A DNA stretch of 64,000 nt from Halobaculum roseum (GTDB lineage Archaea > Halobacteriota > Halobacteria > Halobacteriales > Haloferacaceae): contig NZ_CP082286.1 of assembly GCF_019880245.1 (NCBI RefSeq), forward strand, positions 2,498,521 through 2,562,520, in the 5' to 3' direction. Below, piece by piece: positions 33,315-41,580 of the stretch. Position numbers and translations under genes: made by a program. A model generated the notes under the pieces. The model was given only the letters and a program-made list of their open reading frames with translations. It searched no databases and was not told where the DNA came from. Each line of letters begins with the position of its first letter. Positions within the stretch are counted from its first letter, which is position 1.

Positions 33315-34361
33315 TCAGATGACGCCCGTGAACGACGCGACCTCGATGGCTGCGTCCTCGTTGACGCCGTCGCCGAGGATCGTGTAGCGGTCGCGGATGG
33401 TGTGTGCCGTGGTCAACGCCTCGATCACGGTTTCGTCGTCGATCCCGAGCTCGGTCGCGGTCGTCGGGGCGCCGATCGCCTCCAGGGCGTCGCGGATGGC
33501 GCGCCACTGGCCGTTCTCGCCGGTGTGGAGGAACTCCGTGAGGATGGATCCGACGCCGACCTGGTGGCCGTGTAGCGCCGGCGACTCGGCGATCCGGTCC
33601 AGTTGGTGGGAGAAGAGGTGTTCGGCACCCGACGCCGGCCGCGAGGACCCCGCGATCGACATGGCGACGCCCGAGGAGACCAGCGCCTTCGAGACGATCC
33701 ACGACGACTCCTCGAGCCCCTGTTTGATCGAGTCGGCGTTGTCGACGAGCATCTCGGCGGTCATCTCCGAGAGCGCGCCCGCGTACTCGCTGTACTCGAC
33801 GTTCTTCAGCCGGCGCGCGAGGCGCCAGTCCTTGACGGCGGTGTAGTTGGAGATGATGTCGGCGCAGCCGGCGGTCGTGAGGTCCCACGGCGCGTTCGCC
33901 ATGATCTCGGTGTCGGCGATGACCGCCAGCGGCGGGTCGGCCGCGACCGAGTGGCGCGTGTCGCCCTCGGGGATCGACGACCGGCCGGAGACGATGCCGT
34001 CGTGGCTCGCGGCCGTCGGTACCGAGACGAAGCCGACGCCCAACTCGTCGGCGGCCATCTTGGCGAGGTCGATCGGCTTGCCGCCGCCGAGCGCGACGAG
34101 GAACGTCGCCCCGGCGTCCTCGGCGGCCTCGACGATCTCCGCGACCGCACCGAAGCTGGCCGAATCGACCGTGACGGTCTCCGCGCCGTCGAACTGTGCG
34201 CGCAGGCGGTCGCCCGCGAGTTCGTTCGGGCTCGGCGAGGTGACCAGCAGGGGTGTCCCGCCCAGCGACAGCTCCGCGACGGCCGTCCCCACGTCGTCGA
34301 GCACGCCGTGTCCGACGAGGACGTTCCGCGGGAGCTTGATCCACGTCGACTTCGCGAACAT
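33315..34361 (-). CDS. egsA: Glycerol-1-phosphate dehydrogenase (NAD(P)+)
   Basis: 348 residues. It reduces DHAP to sn-glycerol-1-phosphate, the backbone of archaeal ether lipids. Family sequence is continuous: GHGVLDDVG, VALGGGKPIDLAKMAA, SVPTAASHDGIVSG, and zinc ligands in AGCADIISNY (Asp), ASGAEHLFSHQLD (His) and ALHGHQVGVG (His). Start at the ATG at 34361 (MFAKSTWIKLPRNVLVGHG), a typical EgsA N-terminus. Essential for membrane synthesis. Confidence 0.95.
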   Translation of the reverse strand: MFAKSTWIKLPRNVLVGHGVLDDVGTAVAELSLGGTPLLVTSPSPNELAGDRLRAQFDGAETVTVDSASFGAVAEIVEAAEDAGATFLVALGGGKPIDLAKMAADELGVGFVSVPTAASHDGIVSGRSSIPEGDTRHSVAADPPLAVIADTEIMANAPWDLTTAGCADIISNYTAVKDWRLARRLKNVEYSEYAGALSEMTAEMLVDNADSIKQGLEESSWIVSKALVSSGVAMSIAGSSRPASGAEHLFSHQLDRIAESPALHGHQVGVGSILTEFLHTGENGQWRAIRDALEAIGAPTTATELGIDDETVIEALTTAHTIRDRYTILGDGVNEDAAIEVASFTGVI

Positions 34362-34634
34362 GGACGGTGGTTCCGCGTGGGGGTGTAAAGGGGTTGCCGT
34401 GTCGCCGGTACTCCTCGACCGCGGCCGTCGACGGCACGAACGACCGTCACGGGCGAGAGTTCATGTACGATGACGGGGCCAGCGTCGCCGATGCGGTAAC
34501 GAGCAACCCGGCGCGCCAGCGGGTGTGCGACCACGCGCGTCGGGGCGATCCGGTCGCCTGTTCGCCCCCCATCCCACGCAGCGACGGCGCTGGCGCCCGC
34601 GCCACAACCATCACGTCACACCACCCGCGTCAGG

Positions 34635-35321
34635 TCACACCAGCGGGCCGAGCGTGCGCGTCGCATCGAGTAGGAACGCGACGCCGAAGCCCGCCAACAG
34701 CAGCGCCGACAGCGCGGCGACCGCGGGCGCGAGCGCCTCGACGCGCCGCTTGGCCGCGACGAGCGCTCCCGGGAACCCCGTCACCCACAGCCCGATGCCG
34801 CCGAAGAAGCCGACGATCAGCGCGGGGCTTCCGGTCTCGACGACGAGCGTTCCCGCCAGCTCGCTCACTTCGGCGGCGCCGAACACGTCGATCTCCCCGG
34901 GTTCGAGCAGTCCGACGCCGACGGTGAGCCAGAACAGCACCTGGTAGGGGTTCGCCAGCGCCAGCGCCAGCGCCTTCCGGAACCCCGCGGACTCGTCGTC
35001 CACCATGTCGGTGTCGACGCTGAGAAAGGAGCCGCCGATCTCCCGGGCCGCGCCGTAGGCGTAATACAGCATGAGCACGCCGCCGACCCCGACCATCGCG
35101 CCACGGAGGAGCGGCGCGTCGTTCAGAAACCCGACGACGCCGACGAGCGACAGCACCAGGAAGATCGCGTCCGCGGTCGCCGCTCCGAGGCCGGCACGCA
35201 CGCCGGCGGTCCACCCGCGGAGCACGCTCTCCTCGGCGATGACGGCGTTCATCGGCCCCGGCGGCGCGGCCAACGCGAGGCCGAACACGACGCCGGCGGC
35301 CAGCGAGGCGACGACTGTCAC
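34635..35321 (-). CDS. LysE/RhtB-family amino-acid exporter
   Basis: 228 residues, six hydrophobic segments. The LysE signature is near the N-terminus: GLALAAPPGPMNAVIAEESV (helix 1/2 region, P-G-P motif). Exports amino acids or homologous small molecules; substrate unknown. The GTG at 35321 (MTVVASLAAGVVFG) is preferred to an upstream in-frame ATG at 35384, which would add a hydrophilic tail. The 273-nt gap upstream of egsA (34362-34634) shows no gene. Confidence 0.82.
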   Translation of the reverse strand: MTVVASLAAGVVFGLALAAPPGPMNAVIAEESVLRGWTAGVRAGLGAATADAIFLVLSLVGVVGFLNDAPLLRGAMVGVGGVLMLYYAYGAAREIGGSFLSVDTDMVDDESAGFRKALALALANPYQVLFWLTVGVGLLEPGEIDVFGAAEVSELAGTLVVETGSPALIVGFFGGIGLWVTGFPGALVAAKRRVEALAPAVAALSALLLAGFGVAFLLDATRTLGPLV

Positions 35322-35396
35322 GTCCGGTATCGAGGCGCGCTGCCGTGAACAATGCGCCGGTTCGTGCTCGCCCCGCCTCGACACGCTCCGACCGCG

Positions 35397-36098
35397 CTAC
35401 ACGAGCGCCAGGACGGCCGACGAGACGGCACCGACGACCGTCTCCCAGACGGAGAACCCGGTCGCCAGCGCCAACACCGTGTCGAGCCCGAAGAACGCGA
35501 ACAGCGCGGCGCCCGCGAGGTGCGCCTTCCGCACGTCGAAGCAGTGACTGAACCGGTGGAACAGATACGCGTTCGCGAGGCTCACCGGGATGATGACGGC
35601 CATCTCTCCCACCCAGATCGCCGGAGCGGCGCCGTACTGCGCGGCGAGGCTGATCGTCACCAGCTGCGTCTTGTCGCCGAACTCGCCGGCGGCCATCATC
35701 GAGAAGATGGACAGAAAGCTCCCGAGTCGGCCGGAGATCTCGTGGCCGAACAGGCTCACAGATCCGTCGACTCCGGGCAACACCTCCCCGCCGTCGGTCT
35801 CGACGGCGTGTACGCCGGCGCCGGCACCGGGCGCAGACCGGAACAGCAACACGGCGAACACGAGGAACATCGCGGCCGTGAACGCGTCCAGCATCGCTCC
35901 CGACAGCATCGACTGGAGCGCGGCGCCGAACCAGATCTCCAGCGCCGTCCAGCCGGCGAACGCCGTCCCCGCGGCGCCGACGACGATCGCCGGGCGGTAC
36001 CGGGTCGACAGCCCGGCGATGATGAACTGCACCTTCTCGCCGGGGAGCACCGCCAGCTGCGCGACGGCCGCGACGACGACGATCTCCCAGAAACTCAC
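35397..36098 (-). CDS. GDT1/TMEM165-family (UPF0016) cation transporter
   Basis: 233 residues with six hydrophobic segments in two inverted repeats. The second repeat has the intact family motif E-x-G-D-K-T (AGEFGDKTQLVTIS); the first is degenerate (LPGEKVQFIIAG, with E and D exchanged). Bacterial and plant relatives export manganese or handle Mn/Ca exchange. Its ATG at 36098 overlaps the stop of the DtxR-type regulator (ATGA at 36095-36098), which supports a Mn/Fe role. Confidence 0.88.
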   Translation of the reverse strand: MSFWEIVVVAAVAQLAVLPGEKVQFIIAGLSTRYRPAIVVGAAGTAFAGWTALEIWFGAALQSMLSGAMLDAFTAAMFLVFAVLLFRSAPGAGAGVHAVETDGGEVLPGVDGSVSLFGHEISGRLGSFLSIFSMMAAGEFGDKTQLVTISLAAQYGAAPAIWVGEMAVIIPVSLANAYLFHRFSHCFDVRKAHLAGAALFAFFGLDTVLALATGFSVWETVVGAVSSAVLALV

Positions 36099-36844
36099 GC
36101 CCCGCCCACCCCCGCGTCGGTCGCGGCGGTGCCGTTCACCTCCTCGACCGGGCGGACACGGACTGCGGCGGCGATCGTCTCGGGGAGGCTCTGTTCGCGG
36201 TCGTCGCCGTCATCCCCCGCGTCGCCGCCGTGCGACTCTCCGACGGGCTCGACGGCGACCGTCACCATCCCGAACGGCGCGATATCGACCACCTCGACGG
36301 TCGTTCCGGGGGTGATCCCCGCGCGGTCGAGGTACTCCAACTCCTCGTCGTCGCGGTCGCTGACGCGTGCGATGACGACGCGCTCGCCGACGGCGACCTC
36401 GGTGAGCGGGCGGGCGTCGTCGTCGGCCGGCGGCTCGAGATCCGCACCCGGGATCGGGTCGCCGTGCGGGTCGACGGCGGGGTCGCCCAGCGCCGCGGCG
36501 ACGCGACGCTCGAACTCCTCGCTGATGTGGTGTTCGAGCGCGTCGGCCTCCTCGTGGACCTCGCTCCACGAGTAGTCGAGGTGCTCCGCGAGATACGCCT
36601 CCAGCAGGCGGTGGTGCCGCAGCACCTCCAGCGCGACGGTCCGCCCCTCCTCGGTCAGCTCCGTCCCCTTGTACTTCTCGCGCTCGACGAGCCCGCGCTC
36701 CTCCAGCGTCTCCAGCATGCTCGTCACCGTCGGCGGCGTCTTCCCGACGCGCTCGGCGATGGCCGAGGTCGACACGGGCGGCCCGTTTTCGGTCTGGAGC
36801 ACGTAGATGGCCTTCAGATAATCCTCCATCACGTCGCTCAACAT
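36095..36844 (-). CDS. mntR: DtxR/MntR-family metal-dependent transcriptional regulator
   Basis: 249 residues. N-terminal winged helix (MLSDVMEDYLKAIYVLQTEN; TTP-type recognition helix KTPPTVTSMLETLEERG), a dimerisation/metal domain rich in His/Glu (RHHRLLEAYLAEHLD; EVHEEADALEHHISEE), then a FeoA/SH3-like domain about 130-245 (VVIARVSDRDDEELEYLDRAGITPG). It is cotranscribed with the GDT1 transporter and a perfect DtxR-type palindrome precedes it, so it probably represses its own operon when Mn(II) or Fe(II) is high. Confidence 0.9.
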   Translation of the reverse strand: MLSDVMEDYLKAIYVLQTENGPPVSTSAIAERVGKTPPTVTSMLETLEERGLVEREKYKGTELTEEGRTVALEVLRHHRLLEAYLAEHLDYSWSEVHEEADALEHHISEEFERRVAAALGDPAVDPHGDPIPGADLEPPADDDARPLTEVAVGERVVIARVSDRDDEELEYLDRAGITPGTTVEVVDIAPFGMVTVAVEPVGESHGGDAGDDGDDREQSLPETIAAAVRVRPVEEVNGTAATDAGVGGA

Positions 36845-36856
36845 CGGTTGCGGAAA

Positions 36857-36880
36857 TTAGACGTGTCTAACTGATATATG
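36857..36880 (-). promoter_or_regulatory. TATA box and DtxR-type operator of the mntR operon
   Basis: A palindrome TTAGAC-GT-GTCTAA at 36857-36870, arms perfectly complementary, ending 13 nt before the mntR start at 36844. Directly upstream (minus strand) is CATATATC (36873-36880), about 30-36 nt before the start. The operator therefore lies between TATA and the likely transcription start. The arms resemble DtxR/IdeR/MntR half-sites (TTAGxC). Confidence 0.75.
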
Positions 36881-36999
36881 CTGTGGCTCGAATACACGGA
36901 CGGCGGCCGACGGCCGGCGGTCGGTTGTCGACGGCAGCCGGCGGTAGACGACCGGCGTCCTGCGGATCGGCGGAAATCCGGCGGTCGTCGATTTCCCGG

Positions 37000-38178
37000 T
37001 CAGATCCCCTTGCCCATCAGGTGGCTTCGGAGCACGTCCGGCGTCTTCACGCCCGCGTCCGGGTTCACGACGACGACCTCGTCGTCGGGGCCGAGTGCGC
37101 CCGACTCCGCGAGCTGCCACGCGCCTGCGAGAGCGACGCCGCCGGCGCCGCCGACCTCGATGACCTCCGTCTGCGCGACGGTGACGGCGCTCTCCAGCGC
37201 GTCGTCGTCCTCGACGGTCAGGGCGTCGCCGTCGACGCGGTCCAGCGCCGCGAGCGCCAGGTCGCCCCCGGCGGGTTCTTCGATCTCCAGCTCGCCGACG
37301 ATGGTGTCGGGGCCGGTCCAGGCCTCGACCGCGTCCGCGCCGGACTCGAACGCGGTCGCGATCGGCGCACAGCCGGCGGCCTGCACGGCGTACACGTCCG
37401 GGACCGCCTCGGCGAGTCCGAGGTCGAGGAGGTCCTCCAGCCCTTGGACGACCCCGACGACGAGTTCGCCGGTGCTCGCGGGGAGGACCACCGCATCCGG
37501 GAGCGGGGAGTCGACCGCATCGAGGAGTTCGTACGCGACCGTCTTCGCCCCGTCGTGGCGGTACGGCGTCGTGAACTCCTGTAGCGAGTGGTACTCGGCG
37601 GCCAGTTGCTCGTCGACGGCCGCGGCGGCGTCGCCGTAGCGCCCGCCGACGACGCGCATCTCCCCGCCGTGGACGTTCACCATCGCCTTGTTCGAGAACG
37701 CCGTCCGCGAGGGGACGAACGCGTACGAACGCAGGTCGGTGCGGCCGGCGTAGGCGGCCGCCGACTGCCCGGCGTTGCCGGCGGCCGCGAGCGCCAGCGG
37801 CTCCAGTCCGCGCTCCGCGGCGGCCGTCACCGCGGGGCTCATTCCGCGGTCGACGTACGTTCCCGTGGGGTTGCGCCCCTCGTCTTTCACGTACGCGGCG
37901 GCGACGCCGAGTTCGTCGGCCAGGCGGTCGGTCGCCACGAGCGGCGTGGCGCCCTCGCCGGCGGTGATCGCCGCGTCCGCCGGGAACGGGAGGAGGTCGC
38001 CGAAGCGGTACTGTCCCGGGCCGTCGCGGTCGCCGAGGGCGTCGGCGTCGACCGCGTCGAGGTCGTACGTCGGCGACAGCGGCGCCCCGCAGTCGGGACA
38101 GCGGCCGTGCTCGCCGACGCCGAACGACTCCCCGCAGCCGGTGCACGACAGGCCGTCGAACGCGTCCGTCGTCTGCAT
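37000..38178 (-). CDS. Threonine-synthase-like PLP-fold protein lacking the PLP lysine
   Basis: 392 residues, fold-type II PLP enzyme. It has the archaeal N-terminal zinc ribbon (CTGC near residue 12 and CPDC near 27) and the substrate/PLP segments of threonine synthase, including AAAGNAGQSAAAYAG. The Schiff-base motif, normally NPTGSFKDRG, reads NPTGTYVDRGM: the lysine codon is GTC (Val). Without it the enzyme should not bind PLP normally. It may be a nonfunctional paralogue, a regulatory protein, or a different activity. Start at the ATG at 38178; not in an operon. Confidence 0.82.
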   Translation of the reverse strand: MQTTDAFDGLSCTGCGESFGVGEHGRCPDCGAPLSPTYDLDAVDADALGDRDGPGQYRFGDLLPFPADAAITAGEGATPLVATDRLADELGVAAAYVKDEGRNPTGTYVDRGMSPAVTAAAERGLEPLALAAAGNAGQSAAAYAGRTDLRSYAFVPSRTAFSNKAMVNVHGGEMRVVGGRYGDAAAAVDEQLAAEYHSLQEFTTPYRHDGAKTVAYELLDAVDSPLPDAVVLPASTGELVVGVVQGLEDLLDLGLAEAVPDVYAVQAAGCAPIATAFESGADAVEAWTGPDTIVGELEIEEPAGGDLALAALDRVDGDALTVEDDDALESAVTVAQTEVIEVGGAGGVALAGAWQLAESGALGPDDEVVVVNPDAGVKTPDVLRSHLMGKGI

Positions 38179-38374
38179 TTGCCCGCGGTTGGGACCGCCG
38201 CCGCATGGATGTGCTGGTTCGGGGCCGGATCGGGAAGGGTCGACGACGCGGTGACGCGGCGGCGACGCGACGGCAACGATCAGGCGGGCCAGCCGAGAAC
38301 GATCCTGCGAGGCAACCCGAGGATCCGGCGACGCGACCGGGTACGCCTATGTGTCACCCGGTCCAAGCGCGGGT

Positions 38375-39694
38375 ATGTCGGATTCCCCGAACGTCGCCGT
38401 CGCGGGCGCGGGGCTCGCGGGGCTGGTCGCCGCGCGGCACCTCGCCGACGCGGGCGCCGAGGTCACCGTCTACGAGCGCCGCCCCGAGGTCGGCGGCCGC
38501 GTGCGGACGCGACACGAGGACGGGTTCACGCTCGACCGCGGCTTCCAGGTGCTGTTCACCGGCTACCCCGCGGTGCGGCGCGAGCTCGACGTGGGCGCGC
38601 TCGACCTCCGCGAGTTCCGCCCCGGCGCCGTCATCTGCTCGACGGGCGAGGGGACCCGAAGCGTCCTCTCGGACCCCCTCCGGGACCCCCGATTGCTGGT
38701 CGAGTCGGCGTTCAACCGCCGGGTAACGACGAGTGACAAGCTCCGGACGCTCGCGCTCCGCCAGGACCTCTCGGGTCGCGATGAGTCGTGGTTCTTCTCG
38801 GGCCCGGACGCGAGCATCCGCGAGTACCTCCGCGACTGGGGGTTCTCCGAACGGTACGTCGAGAACTTCGTCGCGCCCTTCTACGGCGGCATCACGCTCG
38901 ACCGCTCGCTGTCGACCTCGAAGCACGTCTTCGCGTACACCTTCCGCGCGCTCTCGGAGGGCCGGATCGGCGTCCCGGCCGAGGGGATGGGCGCGATCCC
39001 GGAGCAGTTGCGGGCCTCGGCTGAGGCCGCCGGCGCGACCGTCGTCACCGGCGAGGGCGTCGAGGGGATCGAACGCGGCGGGACCGGTTCGGGTGCGGGT
39101 GCCGGGAGCGGCGGTGCCGCGGGGGTCACCGTCGAGACGACCGACCGCGCCGTCGACGCCGACGCGGTCGTCGTCGCCACCGACCCGAAGGCCGCCCGCG
39201 ACCTGACCGACGTGGACGCGATCCCGACCGAGGGCGTCCCGTCGACGACGCAGTACTACCGGCTGTCGGACGCGACCCCGGTTTCGACGGGTAGGAAGAT
39301 CCTGCTCAACAGCGACGAGGCGTCGCCGAACGTCGTCGTCCCGCTCACCGACGTGGCTCCCGAGTACGCGCCCGACGGCGAACAACTGCTGTGTGCGACG
39401 TTCCTCGGCGACGACGCGCGCTTCCGGGACGCCGAGGACCTCGCGGCCGACACGCGCGCGGCGCTGTCCGCGTGGTACCCAGAGCGAAGCTTCGGCGGCC
39501 TGGAGGCGATCCACACCGACCGCATCGAGTTCGCCCAGTTCGCCCAGCCGCCGGGCGTCCACCCGGAGCTGCCGGAGGCGACGGAGCCGGAGGGGCCGGT
39601 GTACCTCGCCGGCGACTACACGGAGTGGTCGTCGATCCAGGGGGCGATGAAGAGCGGGCGCGTCGCCGCCGAGGCGGTTCTCGACGGGAGATAA
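38375..39694 (+). CDS. FAD-dependent amine/phytoene-desaturase-like oxidoreductase
   Basis: 439 residues. Dinucleotide fold GAGLAGLVAARHLADAGAEV (G-x-G-x-x-G) near residue 10, then the GG-motif EVGGRVRT and the C-terminal FAD motif VYLAGDYTEWSSIQGAMKSG. The central substrate domain is helical. Homologues include carotenoid desaturases, protoporphyrinogen oxidase and amine oxidases; substrate not identified. ATG at 38375 (MSDSPNVAVAGAG) is chosen over 38351. A Gly/Ser-rich insertion is at about 227-240. Confidence 0.88.
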   Translation: MSDSPNVAVAGAGLAGLVAARHLADAGAEVTVYERRPEVGGRVRTRHEDGFTLDRGFQVLFTGYPAVRRELDVGALDLREFRPGAVICSTGEGTRSVLSDPLRDPRLLVESAFNRRVTTSDKLRTLALRQDLSGRDESWFFSGPDASIREYLRDWGFSERYVENFVAPFYGGITLDRSLSTSKHVFAYTFRALSEGRIGVPAEGMGAIPEQLRASAEAAGATVVTGEGVEGIERGGTGSGAGAGSGGAAGVTVETTDRAVDADAVVVATDPKAARDLTDVDAIPTEGVPSTTQYYRLSDATPVSTGRKILLNSDEASPNVVVPLTDVAPEYAPDGEQLLCATFLGDDARFRDAEDLAADTRAALSAWYPERSFGGLEAIHTDRIEFAQFAQPPGVHPELPEATEPEGPVYLAGDYTEWSSIQGAMKSGRVAAEAVLDGR

Positions 39695-39792
39695 CGCGAG
39701 GGGATCGCGCTGGACCGCCCCGGTCCGGGCCCGGTCTGCTCCCGACCGGCGAGGACCGGCTCGGGCCGGGTATCCGACCGGACCGAGCCGGA

Positions 39793-41478
39793 CTACTTCT
39801 CGATCGGCCGCGGCGACACGTCGAACGTCGTGAGGAAGCGCTGCACCGCCTCGTCGGTGCCGACGATCACCAGCCGGTCCTCGGCCGCGATCGTCCGATC
39901 GGGATCGAGGCTCGTGGTGAGTTCGCCCTCGTGTTCGAGGGCGATGACGCGACAGCCGGTTCGCTCGTAGATCCCGCTCTCGGCGAGCGTCTTCCCGGCG
40001 AACGGCTCGGCCGACACCCGGTCGATCCGGATCTGACTGCCGGCGCCGAGCACCTCCTCGCCGCGAAGCTCCCGGGCGACCATCCGGGCGCTGATCCGCG
40101 GGACCGAGAGCACGTAGTCGGCACCGGCGCGAAGCGCCTTTGTCGTCGCCTTCGCGTCGCTCATCCGCACGAGGATCTCGATGTCCGGGTTCAGCGACCG
40201 CGCGAGCACCGCGGTCAACAGCGCCGTCGAGTCGTTCGGGACGCACACGAGGATCACCCCGGCGTCCTCGATGCCCGCCTCCCGGAGCGTGTCGCGGGAG
40301 CTCACGTCGCCGACAACGTCGACGTCCGGACCGTCGGCGATATCGATCGTCGTGGCCGGGATGTCGCCCTCCTCCTCGACGACCGACAGCGCCGCCCGTC
40401 CGACCTCGCCGAGTCCCGCGACGACGACGCCCTCGTCGCGGCCGCGCGACCGGACCGGGCGGGCGGTCTCCCCGAGCTCCTCCAGCGCCTCGTGGTCGCC
40501 GGACACGAGCAGCACCGTGTTCGCGCCGATGACCGCGTCGGGGTCCGGCGGGAGCTGGAGCTCGCCGTCGATCCACGCGCCCACGACGTTGGCGCCCGTC
40601 CGCTCCCGGATGCGCGAGTTCCGGATGCTCGTCCCCTCGAGGGGGCTCCCGCGGCTGACGGAGATCTCCGTCACCTCCAGCCCCTCGGCGATGCCGACCG
40701 TGTCGTGCAGCTCCGAGGTGTACAGCGACATTGCCTTCCGCGCGAGACGCTGGCCGAGGACGGCACGCGGGGAGACGACGCTGTCGGCGCCGGTCGCGAG
40801 GAGCACGTCCCGCAGGGTGCTGTCGTCGGTCAGCGTGATGATCTCCACGTCGGAGCGGACCGACCGAACCGTGAGGATCGTGTCGACGTTGGCCTCGTCG
40901 GCGTCGGTGATGACCGCCCGGGCGCTGGCGATGGTCGCGCGTTCGAACGTGGCTTCCTCCTGCGGCGATCCGTGGATCGCCGAGTACCCCTCGTCGGAGA
41001 GATCGATCGCCTCCTCCTCGTCGGAGGAGATGAGCACGTAGTCGATCCCGAGCTGTTCGAGCTCGTCGAGCAGCACCGCGGAGTCCCGGTCGTACTCGCA
41101 GATGACGACGTGATCGCGCTTCGGGGAGAGCCGGCTGTCGAGGTCGACCTCGGCGCCGGTGAACAGCGGGATGACGATCACCCGGAGCGTGAAGAAGCCG
41201 ACGCCGATGCCGCTGAGCTGCATGAACACGACGAAGAGGTTCATGATCGGCGTCTCCCACGGGGAGTCGGCGCCGTACCCCGTCGTCGTCATCGTCTCGG
41301 TGACCGTTTGGAACGACCGGAAGATGGACTGCGGTCGCCCCTCGAACACGCGCATTCCCGTGTTGTAGAGGACGGTGTAGGTCAGGACGAGCGCGGTCAG
41401 CCCGATCAGGTAGTAGATGACGAGCCGGTGCCGGCGCGAGAGATCGCCGGTCCGGATCGAGCGAGGGAGGAGCGCCAT
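39793..41478 (-). CDS. Two-RCK potassium channel (TrkA-N/TrkA-C domains)
   Basis: 561 residues. A pore module of two membrane helices (YYLIGLTALVLTYTVLYNT; then NLFVVFMQLSGIGVGFFTLR) with the selectivity filter TTGYG at 65-69. Two RCK units follow: TrkA-N about 120-235, TrkA-C about 250-330, a second TrkA-N about 350-465 and a second TrkA-C to the end. Ligand-gated K+ channel of the cytoplasmic membrane, relevant to the high-K+ cytosol of halophiles. Start at the ATG at 41478; no partner gene. Confidence 0.92.
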   Translation of the reverse strand: MALLPRSIRTGDLSRRHRLVIYYLIGLTALVLTYTVLYNTGMRVFEGRPQSIFRSFQTVTETMTTTGYGADSPWETPIMNLFVVFMQLSGIGVGFFTLRVIVIPLFTGAEVDLDSRLSPKRDHVVICEYDRDSAVLLDELEQLGIDYVLISSDEEEAIDLSDEGYSAIHGSPQEEATFERATIASARAVITDADEANVDTILTVRSVRSDVEIITLTDDSTLRDVLLATGADSVVSPRAVLGQRLARKAMSLYTSELHDTVGIAEGLEVTEISVSRGSPLEGTSIRNSRIRERTGANVVGAWIDGELQLPPDPDAVIGANTVLLVSGDHEALEELGETARPVRSRGRDEGVVVAGLGEVGRAALSVVEEEGDIPATTIDIADGPDVDVVGDVSSRDTLREAGIEDAGVILVCVPNDSTALLTAVLARSLNPDIEILVRMSDAKATTKALRAGADYVLSVPRISARMVARELRGEEVLGAGSQIRIDRVSAEPFAGKTLAESGIYERTGCRVIALEHEGELTTSLDPDRTIAAEDRLVIVGTDEAVQRFLTTFDVSPRPIEK

Positions 41479-41580
41479 GACGCGTTGCCCTCGCTTCCGG
41501 GTGGGGCCACGAAACGTTTTCTGTCGATCCGCCCGGCACGGTCGTCGCCCCGGGGGTCGGTTCGGTCGCCGGCCCCTCGA

